A DNA stretch of 64,000 bases from contig CAJXVT010000001.1 of NCBI GenBank assembly GCA_913062575.1, forward strand, positions 1 through 64,000, written 5' to 3'. Origin of the DNA: an uncultured Flavobacteriaceae bacterium. GTDB taxonomy: Bacteria; Bacteroidota; Bacteroidia; Flavobacteriales; Flavobacteriaceae. The notes under the pieces were generated by a model. It had not been told where the DNA came from. It searched no databases and saw only the letters and a list, made by a program, of their open reading frames with translations. Shown piece after piece: positions 28,006-37,472 of this stretch (positions within the stretch are counted from its first letter, which is position 1; every line of letters begins with the position of its first letter). The position numbers and the translations under genes were made by a program.

Positions 28006-28776
28006 ATGAAGAAATATTCAAATTTAAAAACCGTTTCAATATCATTAGCTCTAGTATTCAGTATGTTGTCTTGTAGTTCGTCATCAGAAGATGAAACTAC
28101 AGATCCAACTGTAACACAATACGACATTACACCAATTTTGTCTAAGTTTAACGGAACGGGTTTAACAGTTTCTACAAGTGGAAATACAGTAACGTTTACG
28201 ACACAGAATTTACCAGATCATAAAAGTCCCTATTGGCCAACTAATAACGCATTGTATGAAGCATATAATGGGACTAATGCAAGTTTTAATTTAAACCCTA
28301 ATAGAATAAGTTCTCAAAACATATCAATTTCAGTTCCATTAAATCCAAAAGAAGCTAGCAATAAACAAGCAACTGCGTTAGGACCTATTGGTATCTCTGT
28401 AAATGGAGTTGTTTTTTACAATCAATACGCAGGGCCAAATAATCAAGCATTAACAAATGAAATTAATTCTTTTGATCAATATTTAGGACATCCACAGCAG
28501 TTTGGACAATACCATTATCATGTAGAACCAACCTATTTAACTGGGCAGTTTGGTGATAGTGCTTTTTTAGGATTGCTAGCAGATGGTTTTCCGGTGTATG
28601 GGCCTGTTGAAAATGGAAGTACGATTACAAATTCAGATTTAGATGATTATCATGGTCACACAGGTGTAACTGCAGATTTTCCAAACGGAATTTATCATTA
28701 TCATATCACACCAAATGAAGATCCATATATTAATGGGAACGGGTATTTCGGAACACCAGGAAATATAACATTATAG
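28006..28776 (+). CDS. YHYH domain lipoprotein
   Basis: This 256-residue lipoprotein (lipobox MLSC, Cys 23, followed by a Ser/Glu/Asp-rich linker) has the two hallmark YHYH motifs, in QYHYHVEPTYL and GIYHYHITPNEDPY, plus HGHTG. The histidine clusters suggest metal binding, though the family's function is not established. It is the first gene of a tight three-gene operon with a MORN-repeat lipoprotein (3-base gap) and an SCO1-type copper protein (14-base overlap). Confidence 0.87.
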   Translation: MKKYSNLKTVSISLALVFSMLSCSSSSEDETTDPTVTQYDITPILSKFNGTGLTVSTSGNTVTFTTQNLPDHKSPYWPTNNALYEAYNGTNASFNLNPNRISSQNISISVPLNPKEASNKQATALGPIGISVNGVVFYNQYAGPNNQALTNEINSFDQYLGHPQQFGQYHYHVEPTYLTGQFGDSAFLGLLADGFPVYGPVENGSTITNSDLDDYHGHTGVTADFPNGIYHYHITPNEDPYINGNGYFGTPGNITL

Positions 28777-28779
28777 ACA

Positions 28780-29340
28780 GTGAAAAAAATAAGTATCATA
28801 GTGTTATGTCTTTGTCTGTTTTCTTGTAAATCAAAAGAAAAAGCAAGTTTGATTTTGTTTGAAGAAAATAAACAGCTGCAAATTAGTAATGGAATATTGT
28901 ATTATAACGATGCGCCATTTAACGGATTGATTACATCTTTCGATGAAATAAATCAAACAAAAAATAAAACGAATTATCTACATGGAATGAAAGATGGTGA
29001 GCAAAGAAAATTATTTATGAATGATTCGGTAGCAGAAATTCGTTTTTATAAAGAAGGAATAAAAGTTGGTATTCATAAATCTTGGTGGGAAAATGGTCAA
29101 CAAAAATTTGAATATCCATTTAATAAAAAAGGAGCTTATGATGGTGCTATTAAAGAGTGGTATAGAAATGGGCAGTTAGTTAAAGCGTTTAATTATGTAA
29201 ACGGAAAAGAAGACGGCTCTCAAAAAATGTGGCTTTCTAATGGAAATATTAGAGCAAATTACACCGTAATTAATGACGAAAGATTTGGTTTGATAGGGTT
29301 AAAAAAATGTTATTCAGTAAAAATAAATGATGAAAAATAA
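28780..29340 (+). CDS. MORN-repeat (YwqK-like) lipoprotein
   Basis: This 186-residue lipoprotein (lipobox FSC, Cys 16) carries tandem repeats of the MORN/YwqK type: GMKDGEQRKLF, SWWENGQQKFEYPF, EWYRNGQLVKAFNYVNGKEDG and KMWLSNGNIRANY. It starts at GTG 28780, three bases after the YHYH gene stop, and overlaps the SCO1 gene by 14 bases. Its function is unknown. Such repeats often act as scaffolds or protein-binding surfaces, and the operon suggests a link with copper handling. Confidence 0.82.
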   Translation: MKKISIIVLCLCLFSCKSKEKASLILFEENKQLQISNGILYYNDAPFNGLITSFDEINQTKNKTNYLHGMKDGEQRKLFMNDSVAEIRFYKEGIKVGIHKSWWENGQQKFEYPFNKKGAYDGAIKEWYRNGQLVKAFNYVNGKEDGSQKMWLSNGNIRANYTVINDERFGLIGLKKCYSVKINDEK

Positions 29341-29980
29341 AATATACTTATTACTTGCGCTAATTACGATTTTTGCTTGTAAGACAGAGCCTAAGGTAAA
29401 TAAAGAAACTACGCTGCCATTTTTTAATTCGGCAGAATTTACGCCAGAATGGATTTCAGAAACTTCAATTTCTTATAGAAATATACATACCATTCCTGAT
29501 TTTGAGTTTATCAATCAAAATGGAGAGAAAGTAACAGAAAGCACCTATAAAGATAAAATCTATGTAGCTGATTTTTTCTTTACAACTTGTCCTGGAATCT
29601 GTCCGAGGTTAGCTAAAAATATGGGGAAATTGCAAGAAGCTTTTAAAGATGATGAAGAGGTGTTATTGTTGTCTCATTCTGTAACACCAGAGCAAGATTC
29701 TGTGCCAGTATTAAAAGCGTATGCAAAAGAGAACAATGTAGATTCTAAAAAATGGAATCTAGTTACAGGAAACAAAAACGAGATTTATGATATAGCAAGA
29801 AAATCATATTTTGCTGATGAGGATTTTGTAAAAACACAAGATGAAAGTGCATTTATTCATACAGAAAATTTTATTTTAATTGATAAGAAGGGGAGAATTA
29901 GAGGAGTTTATAACGGGACGTTGGCTATAGAAACTGAACGTATTTTAAGACATATACAGCTGCTTAAAAAAGAAGATTAG
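29327..29980 (+). CDS. SCO1/SenC family copper chaperone, lipoprotein
   Basis: This thioredoxin-fold protein of 217 residues belongs to the family that delivers copper to cytochrome oxidase or acts as a membrane thiol-redox protein. It has a lipoprotein signal (lipobox IFAC, Cys 18), the copper ligands C88 and C92 in TTCPGICPRL, and a likely His ligand in AFIHTENFILID. The end overlaps the convergent murB stop by 4 bases. Its place behind the YHYH and MORN genes links all three. Confidence 0.92.
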   Translation: MMKNKIYLLLALITIFACKTEPKVNKETTLPFFNSAEFTPEWISETSISYRNIHTIPDFEFINQNGEKVTESTYKDKIYVADFFFTTCPGICPRLAKNMGKLQEAFKDDEEVLLLSHSVTPEQDSVPVLKAYAKENNVDSKKWNLVTGNKNEIYDIARKSYFADEDFVKTQDESAFIHTENFILIDKKGRIRGVYNGTLAIETERILRHIQLLKKED

Positions 29981-30984
29981 ATAATATTTACTTCAATTTC
30001 TAATTGAATATTAAATTTTTCAAAAACTGCTTGTTGAATTTTTTTTGCAAGTAAAAAAATTTCTTTTCCCGATGCATTACCATAATTGACTAAGACTAAT
30101 GCTTGCTTTTCATGAACACCAGCATCGCCATAACGTTTCCCTTTGAACCCACATTGTTCTACTAGCCATCCAGCAGGTATTTTTGTTTCAGTGTTAGAAA
30201 TAGTGTAATTAGGAATTGTAGGATATATAGATTGCAGTTCTAAAAACTGACTTGAAGTAATCACAGGGTTTTTAAAGAAGCTTCCGCTATTTCCAATTTC
30301 TTTAGGATCTGGAAGCTTTGATTGACGTATAGAAATAACTGCGTCAGAAACATCTTTAATAGTTGGACTCGAAATGTTTTTTTCTTGCAAAGCAGTTTCT
30401 ATTGCTCCGTAAGAAGTGTTTAATTGATGCTGATTTTTTGTTAATTGAAAACTAACAGAAGTAAGAATGTATTTTCCTTTGGCTTCGTTTTTAAAAATTG
30501 AATTTCTGTACCCAAAATCACATTCGGCATTTGAGAATGTTTCTAGTTTCGTTGATTCAACATGTAAAGCTTCAACTTTAGTAATGGTGTCTTTAACTTC
30601 AACTCCATAAGCGCCAATATTTTGTATTGGGCAAGTGCCAACATTACCGGGAATCAACGATAAATTTTCTAAGCCTCCATAGTTTTGAGAAATACACCAC
30701 AAAACAAACTCGTGCCAATTCTCTCCACTATTTACAGTTAAATACACAAAACCTTCATCTTCTTTGTCAATAGAAATGCCTTTGATATTTATTAAAGCAA
30801 CAAGAGTATCAATATTTTTTGTCAGTAACATATTGCTTCCTCCACTAATTAAAAACAGGTCTTTTTCTTTATTTACTAATTGTTGTAATCCGTAAAAAGA
30901 ATCAATAGAAACAAAACGTTTGGCGTAGCATTCTACACCAAACGTGTTGTATTCTTTTAAAGATATGTTTTCTTGAATAGTCAA
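29977..30984 (-). CDS. murB: UDP-N-acetylenolpyruvoylglucosamine reductase
   Basis: This FAD enzyme forms UDP-MurNAc from UDP-GlcNAc-enolpyruvate in the cytoplasm. Seen are the FAD-binding SGGSNML segment, LIPGNVGTCPIQNIGAYG, YRNSIFK, and the late catalytic region SGSFFKNP plus PAGWLVEQCGFKG. The length of 335 fits the type I family. It starts at the base after the aminotransferase stop, so the two are co-transcribed. Confidence 0.95.
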   Translation of the reverse strand: MTIQENISLKEYNTFGVECYAKRFVSIDSFYGLQQLVNKEKDLFLISGGSNMLLTKNIDTLVALINIKGISIDKEDEGFVYLTVNSGENWHEFVLWCISQNYGGLENLSLIPGNVGTCPIQNIGAYGVEVKDTITKVEALHVESTKLETFSNAECDFGYRNSIFKNEAKGKYILTSVSFQLTKNQHQLNTSYGAIETALQEKNISSPTIKDVSDAVISIRQSKLPDPKEIGNSGSFFKNPVITSSQFLELQSIYPTIPNYTISNTETKIPAGWLVEQCGFKGKRYGDAGVHEKQALVLVNYGNASGKEIFLLAKKIQQAVFEKFNIQLEIEVNII

Positions 30985-32175
30985 TTAACTATTGTATTGT
31001 TTTAAAGCTGCTGCTAAAACATCTACAGATTTTTTCAAATCTGTTTTGTTTAAAACATATGCAATTCTTACTTGATTTTTTCCTTCACCGGGAGTTGAAT
31101 AAAATCCACTTGCAGGAGCAACCATTACTGTTTCTCCGTTTAAATCAAATTTTTCTAACATCCATTGCGCAAAATCATCTGAATCTGCAACAGGCAATTC
31201 TACAACGCAATAAAAAGCTCCTTTAGGACTTGCTACTTTAACACCATCAACCTTTTGCAATTCAGAAATTAAGGTATTTCTTCTTTCTACATATTCTTCA
31301 ATCACATCGTCAAAATAACTTTGTGGTGTGTCTAAAGCTGCTTCACTAGCTATTAAAGCATATGTTGGTGGACTCAATCTTGCTTGAGCAAATTTAATTG
31401 CTGTAGCAATAAAGGCTTCGTTTCTAGAAACAATACATCCAATTCTTGCTCCACACATGCTATAGCGCTTAGAAACAGAATCAATCATAATTGCATGTTG
31501 ATCTAATCCTTCTTCGCTCATAATTGAGTGATGTTTCAATCCATCATACACAAACTCACGATATACTTCATCGGCAATTAAAAACAAATCGTGTTTTAAA
31601 ACTAGTTGTTTTAATTTTTCAATCTCTTCTTTTGAATATAAATATCCTGTAGGATTACCAGGGTTGCAAATTAAAATTGCTTTTGTTTTATCTGTAATCA
31701 GTTTTTCGAAATCTTCAATTTTGGGTAATGCAAAATTATCATCGATTCCAGAAATTACTGGAACAACCTTTACACCAGAAGCGGTAGAGAAACCATTGTA
31801 GTTTGCATAAAAAGGTTCTGGAATAATAACTTCATCACCTGGATCTGTAATACTACCAATTGTAAATAATAATGCTTCTGAACCACCTGTAGTAGCAACG
31901 ATATTAGTTGCAGAAACATCAATGTTGTTATTGCCATAATAATTTGCTAGCTTAGTTCTATATTCTTCAGACCCTTCAGATCTAGCGTAAGAAAGTACTT
32001 CAATAGTATTGTTCTTAATAGCATCTAGAGCAACTTGTGGAGTTTTAATATCTGGCTGACCAATATTTAAGTGATACACTTTAGTACCTCTTTTTTTAGC
32101 GGCTTCAGCATAGGGAACCAACTTGCGAATTGGAGATTCTGGCATTAAGTTTCCTTTCTTAGAAATTAAAGGCAT
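30985..32175 (-). CDS. Aspartate-type aminotransferase (PLP fold I)
   Basis: This 396-residue class I aminotransferase has the N-terminal LNIGQPDIKTP, CNPGNPTGYLY, DEVYREFVYDG, the PLP lysine K236 in DSVSKRYSMCGARIG, and a C-terminal FYSTPGEGKNQVRIAY with the substrate Arg. The set suggests an aspartate or broad-specificity aminotransferase; the exact donor is not readable. It is upstream of and directly abutting murB. Confidence 0.88.
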   Translation of the reverse strand: MPLISKKGNLMPESPIRKLVPYAEAAKKRGTKVYHLNIGQPDIKTPQVALDAIKNNTIEVLSYARSEGSEEYRTKLANYYGNNNIDVSATNIVATTGGSEALLFTIGSITDPGDEVIIPEPFYANYNGFSTASGVKVVPVISGIDDNFALPKIEDFEKLITDKTKAILICNPGNPTGYLYSKEEIEKLKQLVLKHDLFLIADEVYREFVYDGLKHHSIMSEEGLDQHAIMIDSVSKRYSMCGARIGCIVSRNEAFIATAIKFAQARLSPPTYALIASEAALDTPQSYFDDVIEEYVERRNTLISELQKVDGVKVASPKGAFYCVVELPVADSDDFAQWMLEKFDLNGETVMVAPASGFYSTPGEGKNQVRIAYVLNKTDLKKSVDVLAAALKQYNS

Positions 32176-32350
32176 AATTTTTGATTTTAGTTGTTTAACA
32201 AGTAAGGCAAATTTCTGAATTTATTTTTGAAATATGCAGCGGAATTTCATTTCTTTTTTTGAATACCTAAAAGGTTAAAGATTTCCTAAAAAGAATAAAG
32301 CAAACAGCCTAATATTGTATATTGCATATTCATTAAAAAACACTTCACAA

Positions 32351-33718
32351 TTGATAAAAAAACAACTCTTTTTGACCGTGTTATTAGTAGTTTTTTCTAC
32401 GTTGGTTCAATCTCAATCTCAATCTCAATCTCAATCCAAATTTAAATTTTTTGGGTCAAATGATAAAGAAACGACGATTAGGTTTAAAATGATCAATAAT
32501 TTAATTGTGATTCCAGTGAATGTAAATGGTAAATCACTGTCTTTTATACTTGATACAGGTGTGGATAAAACAATTCTGTTTAATTTATCTCAAAATGATA
32601 GCATTGGGTTAAACAATGTTAAAAAAATAAATCTTCAAGGACTTGGTGACGGAGAACCGATAGAGGCATTATTGTCTAAAAACAATAACATGGCGATTAA
32701 AAATTTTATAAGTTCTACAGAAGATGTTTATGTTATTTTAAAAGATAGATTTGATGTTTCTGGAAGAATGGGAGTTACAGTTCATGGTATAATAGGACAT
32801 AAAATTTTTAAAGATGCAATTGTATATATAAACTATGCTTTTAATAGAATAACACTATATAACCCTAAATATTATAAGTATAAAAAGTGTAGAAAATGTG
32901 AAGAGTTTCCGCTACAGTTTTATAGAAATAAACCCTATATAAACGCCAAGGTTAGACTGGATACTATAGGAAATAAGTTTACAGATGTGAAAATGTTAAT
33001 TGATACAGGAGGATCGGAAGCTATTTGGTTATTTGAAAATACTAAAAAAGAGATTAAAACACCAATAAATTTTTTCAAAGATATTTTAGGAGAAGGGTTA
33101 AGTGGTACTATTTATGGTAACAGAAGTAGAATTAAAGGCATTAAATTAGGTCGGTTTTATATTAAAAACCCAACGGTATCTTTTTTAGATTCTTCATCAA
33201 CTTACTTTGCAAGACAGTTTAAAGCTAGAAATGGAAGCATTGGAGGTAATATCTTAAAGCGATTTAAAGTTTGGGTAGACTATAGAAATAAAAAGATCAT
33301 TCTAAAAAAGAGTGGTTCTTTTATTGGAGGATTTGAATATAATATGAGTGGGCTGGATGTTGTTTATGATGGTAAAATTCTTGTAAAAGAATTAGTTGCA
33401 GCTACATTTAAAGACGCTTTTTCTGATGGTAATTCAGAAACTCTTCAGAATAATACTGTATCAATTGTATCTAATTATAGATATAGATTTAAGCCGTCAT
33501 ATCGAATTAAACATGTTTTAAAGAATTCTACAGCAGAGGCAGCAGGTGTTCTAGATAATGATGTAATTACAAGAATAAATGGAGTAGGAGTACATCAATA
33601 TACGTTGAAACAGTTGCTAGGTAAGTTTCAAATAGGTCATAATAAAAAGGTGAGAATACACATTAAAAGGGATGGTGTGGAAATGAAGTTTGAATTTAGG
33701 TTAGAAAAGAAAATTTAA
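32351..33718 (+). CDS. Secreted aspartyl protease-like protein with C-terminal PDZ domain
   Basis: The protein has two retropepsin-type halves with intact motifs, FILDTGVDKTIL and MLIDTGGSEAIW, and a PDZ domain at the C-terminus (about the last 75 residues; AGVLDNDVITRING). A signal peptide ends VQSQ and is followed by an SQ repeat encoded by a hexamer microsatellite (32408-32437). There is no ATG; TTG at 32351 gives a normal signal peptide, and TTG at 32315 is a longer alternative that would overlap a weak -7-like box. It is probably periplasmic; its target is unknown. Confidence 0.82.
   Translation: MIKKQLFLTVLLVVFSTLVQSQSQSQSQSKFKFFGSNDKETTIRFKMINNLIVIPVNVNGKSLSFILDTGVDKTILFNLSQNDSIGLNNVKKINLQGLGDGEPIEALLSKNNNMAIKNFISSTEDVYVILKDRFDVSGRMGVTVHGIIGHKIFKDAIVYINYAFNRITLYNPKYYKYKKCRKCEEFPLQFYRNKPYINAKVRLDTIGNKFTDVKMLIDTGGSEAIWLFENTKKEIKTPINFFKDILGEGLSGTIYGNRSRIKGIKLGRFYIKNPTVSFLDSSSTYFARQFKARNGSIGGNILKRFKVWVDYRNKKIILKKSGSFIGGFEYNMSGLDVVYDGKILVKELVAATFKDAFSDGNSETLQNNTVSIVSNYRYRFKPSYRIKHVLKNSTAEAAGVLDNDVITRINGVGVHQYTLKQLLGKFQIGHNKKVRIHIKRDGVEMKFEFRLEKKI
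32408..32437 (+). repeat. CAATCT hexamer microsatellite in coding sequence
   Basis: Four perfect CAATCT units and one CAATCC encode an SQ repeat directly after the signal peptide of the aspartyl protease-like protein. A 6-base unit keeps the frame whatever the copy number. Confidence 0.9.
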
Positions 33719-33743
33719 TCATTTTCGAAACTATTTTTTAAAA

Positions 33744-34139
33744 TCAAGATTTATTTTTTTTGACAACAAAACCTTTAATTCGAATTCTTTTTACACTTTG
33801 TTTAGCATTAGAAAAGATTGTAATCATTTTAGAAAATCCTCCAATTTTAGAGGTGTCATAAGAAACGGTGATTTGGCCTTTCTGCCCAGGCATTATTGGA
33901 GCCTCAGGTTTTTTGGGGACTGCACAATCACAAGAAGTTTTAATGTCTTTTATAATTAATGGACTTTGTCCAATATTAGTAAATTCAAAAACTCTATTGC
34001 CATTAGAATTCTTTTCTACTTTACCATAATTAATCAATTCTTTCACAAATTTAAATTCGGGTTTTACCGAACTTTTATTCTGTCCAAAACTAAAGCTGAT
34101 TGAAGCAATCAAAAAAAGGAAAAGAATATATTTCTTCAT
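33744..34139 (-). CDS. Secreted DUF1573 domain protein
   Basis: This 131-residue protein has a signal peptide (residues 1-19, ending SFGQ) and a DUF1573 beta-sandwich (EFTNIGQSPLIIKDIKTSCDCAVP), an ASPM/SPD-2/Hydin-like domain common in Bacteroidota. It is periplasmic, with function unknown. It is divergent from valS, and the two promoters share the 60 bases between the start codons. Confidence 0.85.
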   Translation of the reverse strand: MKKYILFLFLIASISFSFGQNKSSVKPEFKFVKELINYGKVEKNSNGNRVFEFTNIGQSPLIIKDIKTSCDCAVPKKPEAPIMPGQKGQITVSYDTSKIGGFSKMITIFSNAKQSVKRIRIKGFVVKKNKS

Positions 34140-34165
34140 GATGAATTTGTTTTAGGTAAAAGTAG

Positions 34166-34173
34166 TATTTTTG
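34166..34173 (+). promoter_or_regulatory. -7 promoter box (TATTTTTG) for valS
   Basis: An exact TAnnTTTG match with a TTG 16 bases upstream (34147-34149). It shows that the start at 34204 is correct rather than the in-frame TTG at 34171 that overlaps the box. Confidence 0.6.
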
Positions 34174-34203
34174 CTGATTATATCTCAAAAATTAAGCCAA
34201 ATA

Positions 34204-36840
34204 ATGGATATCCCATCAAAATATATTGCAACAAGTGTAGAGAACAAATGGTACGACTACTGGATGAAGAACAATTATTTTCATTCAACACCAGATGAAA
34301 GAGAGCCATATACAATTGTAATTCCTCCGCCAAATGTTACGGGAGTTTTACATATGGGACACATGTTAAACAATACAATTCAAGATGTATTGATTAGACA
34401 TGCCCGTTTACAGGGTAAAAATGCGTGTTGGGTTCCTGGAACAGATCATGCATCTATTGCTACAGAGGCAAAAGTTGTTGCGAAGTTAAAAGAACAAGGA
34501 ATTGATAAAAATGATTTAACTCGAGAAGAGTTTTTGGCACATGCTTGGGAATGGAAACATGAATATGGAGGGATTATTCTAGAGCAATTAAAAAAGCTAG
34601 GATGTTCTTGTGATTGGGATAGAACTTCGTTTACAATGGATCCAGAAATGTCTGAGGCTGTAATTAAGGTTTTTGTTGATTTGTATAACAAAGGATTGAT
34701 TTATCGTGGATACAGAATGGTAAATTGGGATCCTGAAGCAAAAACAACCTTGTCTGATGAAGAAGTAATTCATATCGAAAAGCAAGGGAATTTATATTAT
34801 TTAGAATACAAAATTGAAGGATCGGATGAGACTTTAACTATTGCAACCACAAGACCAGAAACTATTTTTGGAGATACTGCAATTTGTATCAATCCAAATG
34901 ATGAACGTTTTACACATTTAAAAGGAAAGAAAGCAATTGTTCCTTTGTGTAATCGTGTAATTCCAATTATTGAAGACGAATATGTTGATATTGAGTTTGG
35001 AACTGGTTGTTTAAAAGTAACGCCAGCACACGACGAAAATGACAAGGTTTTAGGAGATAAACACAAATTAGAAGTAATTGATATTTTTCATGACGATGCA
35101 TCCTTAAATTCTTTTGGATTACATTATGAAGGAAAAGATAGATTTGTTGCTCGTAAAGAGATTGTAAAAGAACTAGAAGAGAAGGGGATTTTAATAAAGA
35201 CAGAATCTCATTTAAATAAAGTTGGTACCTCTGAAAGAACCAAAGCAATCATAGAACCAAGATTATCTGATCAATGGTTTTTAAAAATGGAAGATTTAGC
35301 AAAACCTGCTATCGAAGCTGTTTTAGGTGAAGATGCAGAGATTAATTTATATCCAAAGAAATTTGAAAATACGTATCGCCATTGGATGGAAAACATTCGT
35401 GACTGGAATATTTCTCGTCAATTAATGTGGGGACAACAAATTCCAGCTTATTTCTATGGAGATGGGAAAGAAGATTTTGTAGTTGCAGATACTGCTGAAA
35501 AAGCATTAGAATTAGCAAAAGAAAAATCAGGAAACACGTCGTTAACGATGTCTGATTTAAGACAAGAGTCTGATGTAGTTGATACATGGTTTTCGGCTTG
35601 GTTATGGCCAATGAATGTTTTTGACGGTATCCGTAACCCCGAAAATGAAGAAATAAATTATTATTATCCAACAAACGATTTAGTAACTGGTCCAGACATT
35701 TTATTTTTCTGGGTTGCGCGTATGATTGTTGCTGGATATGAACTTAAAGACAAAAAACCTTTTAACAATGTGTATTTAACAGGTTTGGTACGTGACAAGC
35801 AGCGTAGAAAAATGTCTAAGTCTTTAGGGAATTCACCTGATGCGTTAAAGTTGATCGAAGAATATGGAGCAGATGGAGTACGAGTAGGGTTGTTATTAAG
35901 CTCTGCTGCAGGAAATGATTTAATGTTTGATGAATCTTTATGTCAACAAGGAAAAGGTTTTGCAAATAAAATTTGGAATGCATTCCGTTTAGTAAATGGA
36001 TGGAAGATTGACGAATCTGCAACACAAACAGATGTTGCAAAAATTGCTATTGATTGGTATGAAGCAAAATTTCAAACTGTATTAGCAGAAATTGAAGATC
36101 ACTTTTCTAAATATAGATTGTCTGATGCATTGATGGCAATTTATAAATTAGTTTGGGATGATTTTGCCTCTTGGTTCCTAGAAATGGTAAAACCAGAATT
36201 TGGAATGCCAATGGACAGAAAAACATATGATGCAGTAATTGCAGCATTTGAAAATAACTTAAAGTTATTACATCCATTTATGCCTTTCTTAACAGAAGAG
36301 ATTTGGCAATTTATGTCAGAAAGAACACCAGAAGAAGCATTAATTGTTTCAAAGTGGCCAGAATCGACTACTATAAATACGCAAATAATTGCTGATTTTT
36401 CTACCATTGCAGATGTTGTATCTGGAATTAGAACCATAAGAAAAGAAAAGAATATTTCTTTTAAAGAAGGGATTGAGTTGTTTGTTGTAAATAATGATAA
36501 TTCAACAACAGGTTTAGATGCTGTAATTAAAAAGCTAACAAATACAACTACAATTAACTATGTTTCAGAAAAAGTAGAAGGCGCTTCATTTAGAGTGAAA
36601 TCGAATGAATATTTTGTGCCTGTTTCTGTAGAAGATATCGATGTTGAAGCAGAAACAGAAAAGCTGAATACAGAATTAAAAAGAGCAGAAGGGTTCCTAT
36701 TCGGAATTGCAAAGAAGTTATCTAACGAACGTTTTGTAAACAATGCACCAGAAAAAGTATTGGAATTAGAACGTAAAAAAGAAGCAGATACCTTAGCGAA
36801 AATTGAAACGATTAAAAACAGTTTGGCTAGTTTAAAATAA
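34204..36840 (+). CDS. valS: Valyl-tRNA synthetase
   Basis: This class I synthetase of 878 residues from ATG 34204 charges tRNA-Val. It contains HIGH as [15 protein letters not shown], the editing domain (about residues 200-340, including [12 protein letters not shown] and TPAHDEND), KMSKS in [13 protein letters not shown], an anticodon-binding domain and a C-terminal coiled coil (about 810-878). A terminator shared with the convergent membrane protein gene follows. Confidence 0.97.
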   Translation: MDIPSKYIATSVENKWYDYWMKNNYFHSTPDEREPYTIVIPPPNVTGVLHMGHMLNNTIQDVLIRHARLQGKNACWVPGTDHASIATEAKVVAKLKEQGIDKNDLTREEFLAHAWEWKHEYGGIILEQLKKLGCSCDWDRTSFTMDPEMSEAVIKVFVDLYNKGLIYRGYRMVNWDPEAKTTLSDEEVIHIEKQGNLYYLEYKIEGSDETLTIATTRPETIFGDTAICINPNDERFTHLKGKKAIVPLCNRVIPIIEDEYVDIEFGTGCLKVTPAHDENDKVLGDKHKLEVIDIFHDDASLNSFGLHYEGKDRFVARKEIVKELEEKGILIKTESHLNKVGTSERTKAIIEPRLSDQWFLKMEDLAKPAIEAVLGEDAEINLYPKKFENTYRHWMENIRDWNISRQLMWGQQIPAYFYGDGKEDFVVADTAEKALELAKEKSGNTSLTMSDLRQESDVVDTWFSAWLWPMNVFDGIRNPENEEINYYYPTNDLVTGPDILFFWVARMIVAGYELKDKKPFNNVYLTGLVRDKQRRKMSKSLGNSPDALKLIEEYGADGVRVGLLLSSAAGNDLMFDESLCQQGKGFANKIWNAFRLVNGWKIDESATQTDVAKIAIDWYEAKFQTVLAEIEDHFSKYRLSDALMAIYKLVWDDFASWFLEMVKPEFGMPMDRKTYDAVIAAFENNLKLLHPFMPFLTEEIWQFMSERTPEEALIVSKWPESTTINTQIIADFSTIADVVSGIRTIRKEKNISFKEGIELFVVNNDNSTTGLDAVIKKLTNTTTINYVSEKVEGASFRVKSNEYFVPVSVEDIDVEAETEKLNTELKRAEGFLFGIAKKLSNERFVNNAPEKVLELERKKEADTLAKIETIKNSLASLK

Positions 36841-36864
36841 AACTCTTTAATTTTGAGTGAGATG

Positions 36865-36893
36865 GAAATTTCTTGACTGTACTCGAAATGACA
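36865..36893. repeat. Interspersed repeat, copy 2 (after valS)
   Basis: GAAATTTCTTGACT..ACTCGAAATGACA aligns with the element at 14631-14660 with few changes. It lies between the valS stop and the terminator. Confidence 0.6.
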
Positions 36894-36900
36894 AGTATAA

Positions 36901-36924
36901 AAAAGCTCCCAATTGGGGGCTTTT
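36901..36924. terminator. Terminator between valS and a convergent gene
   Basis: The stem AAAAGCTCCC/GGGGGCTTTT (10 bp with one wobble pair) and AATT loop are flanked by A- and T-rich runs. Confidence 0.82.
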
Positions 36925-36929
36925 CTTAT

Positions 36930-37376
36930 TTATGCATAATTTTCAATTTTGTAATTCTTCCAATATTGCATTAATACAAAAGAGCAAATTACAGAAGATG
37001 CGATGCCTTCAATAGCAATTGCAAAGACAATTAATGGCAATGTTAAGTTTGAGCTCCAAAGAAATGAGTTTTCTAATACAGTTATAAAACCAGGATCTAT
37101 AAGACTTATATAGGTAATTAAACTTATTATAACCATTCCTACAGCAATAACAGATGTTGATACTCCTATAAAAAGATTAGAAATATAAAACGTGTCTTTG
37201 TTTTTTTTGATATTACTTTTAATCGCGTTGTTAATTCCCCAAGCAACAAAAAGGAAATTTAAAAAACGTAATTCTGAAACATTTTCTAAGCCTAAAAGTT
37301 TCATGGCAAAGAAATAAATAACAATCCCAAGGACTATTTTTAGTGCATTTTTGATGATAATTTGATTGATACCCAT
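36930..37376 (-). CDS. Four-helix membrane protein, unknown
   Basis: The family is not recognised. The protein has 148 residues with four hydrophobic helices (about 10-30, 38-55, 70-95, 108-135) and a basic loop NNAIKSNIKKNKD. The composition is that of a real small integral membrane protein. It is a single gene. Confidence 0.7.
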   Translation of the reverse strand: MGINQIIIKNALKIVLGIVIYFFAMKLLGLENVSELRFLNFLFVAWGINNAIKSNIKKNKDTFYISNLFIGVSTSVIAVGMVIISLITYISLIDPGFITVLENSFLWSSNLTLPLIVFAIAIEGIASSVICSFVLMQYWKNYKIENYA

Positions 37377-37472
37377 AGTGTAATTTTTTAAAACAAGGTA
37401 TTGGGATGTCTCTAATTTACAAAATAATTAGGTAAAAATCAGCTTTTTACAAGTGAATTTTGGAAAATAATA

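Noticed and set aside
34446-36743. Eight open frames on the minus strand inside valS
   Set aside because: They are antisense to a full-length, motif-complete valS, have Ser/Phe/Leu-rich compositions and show no domain.
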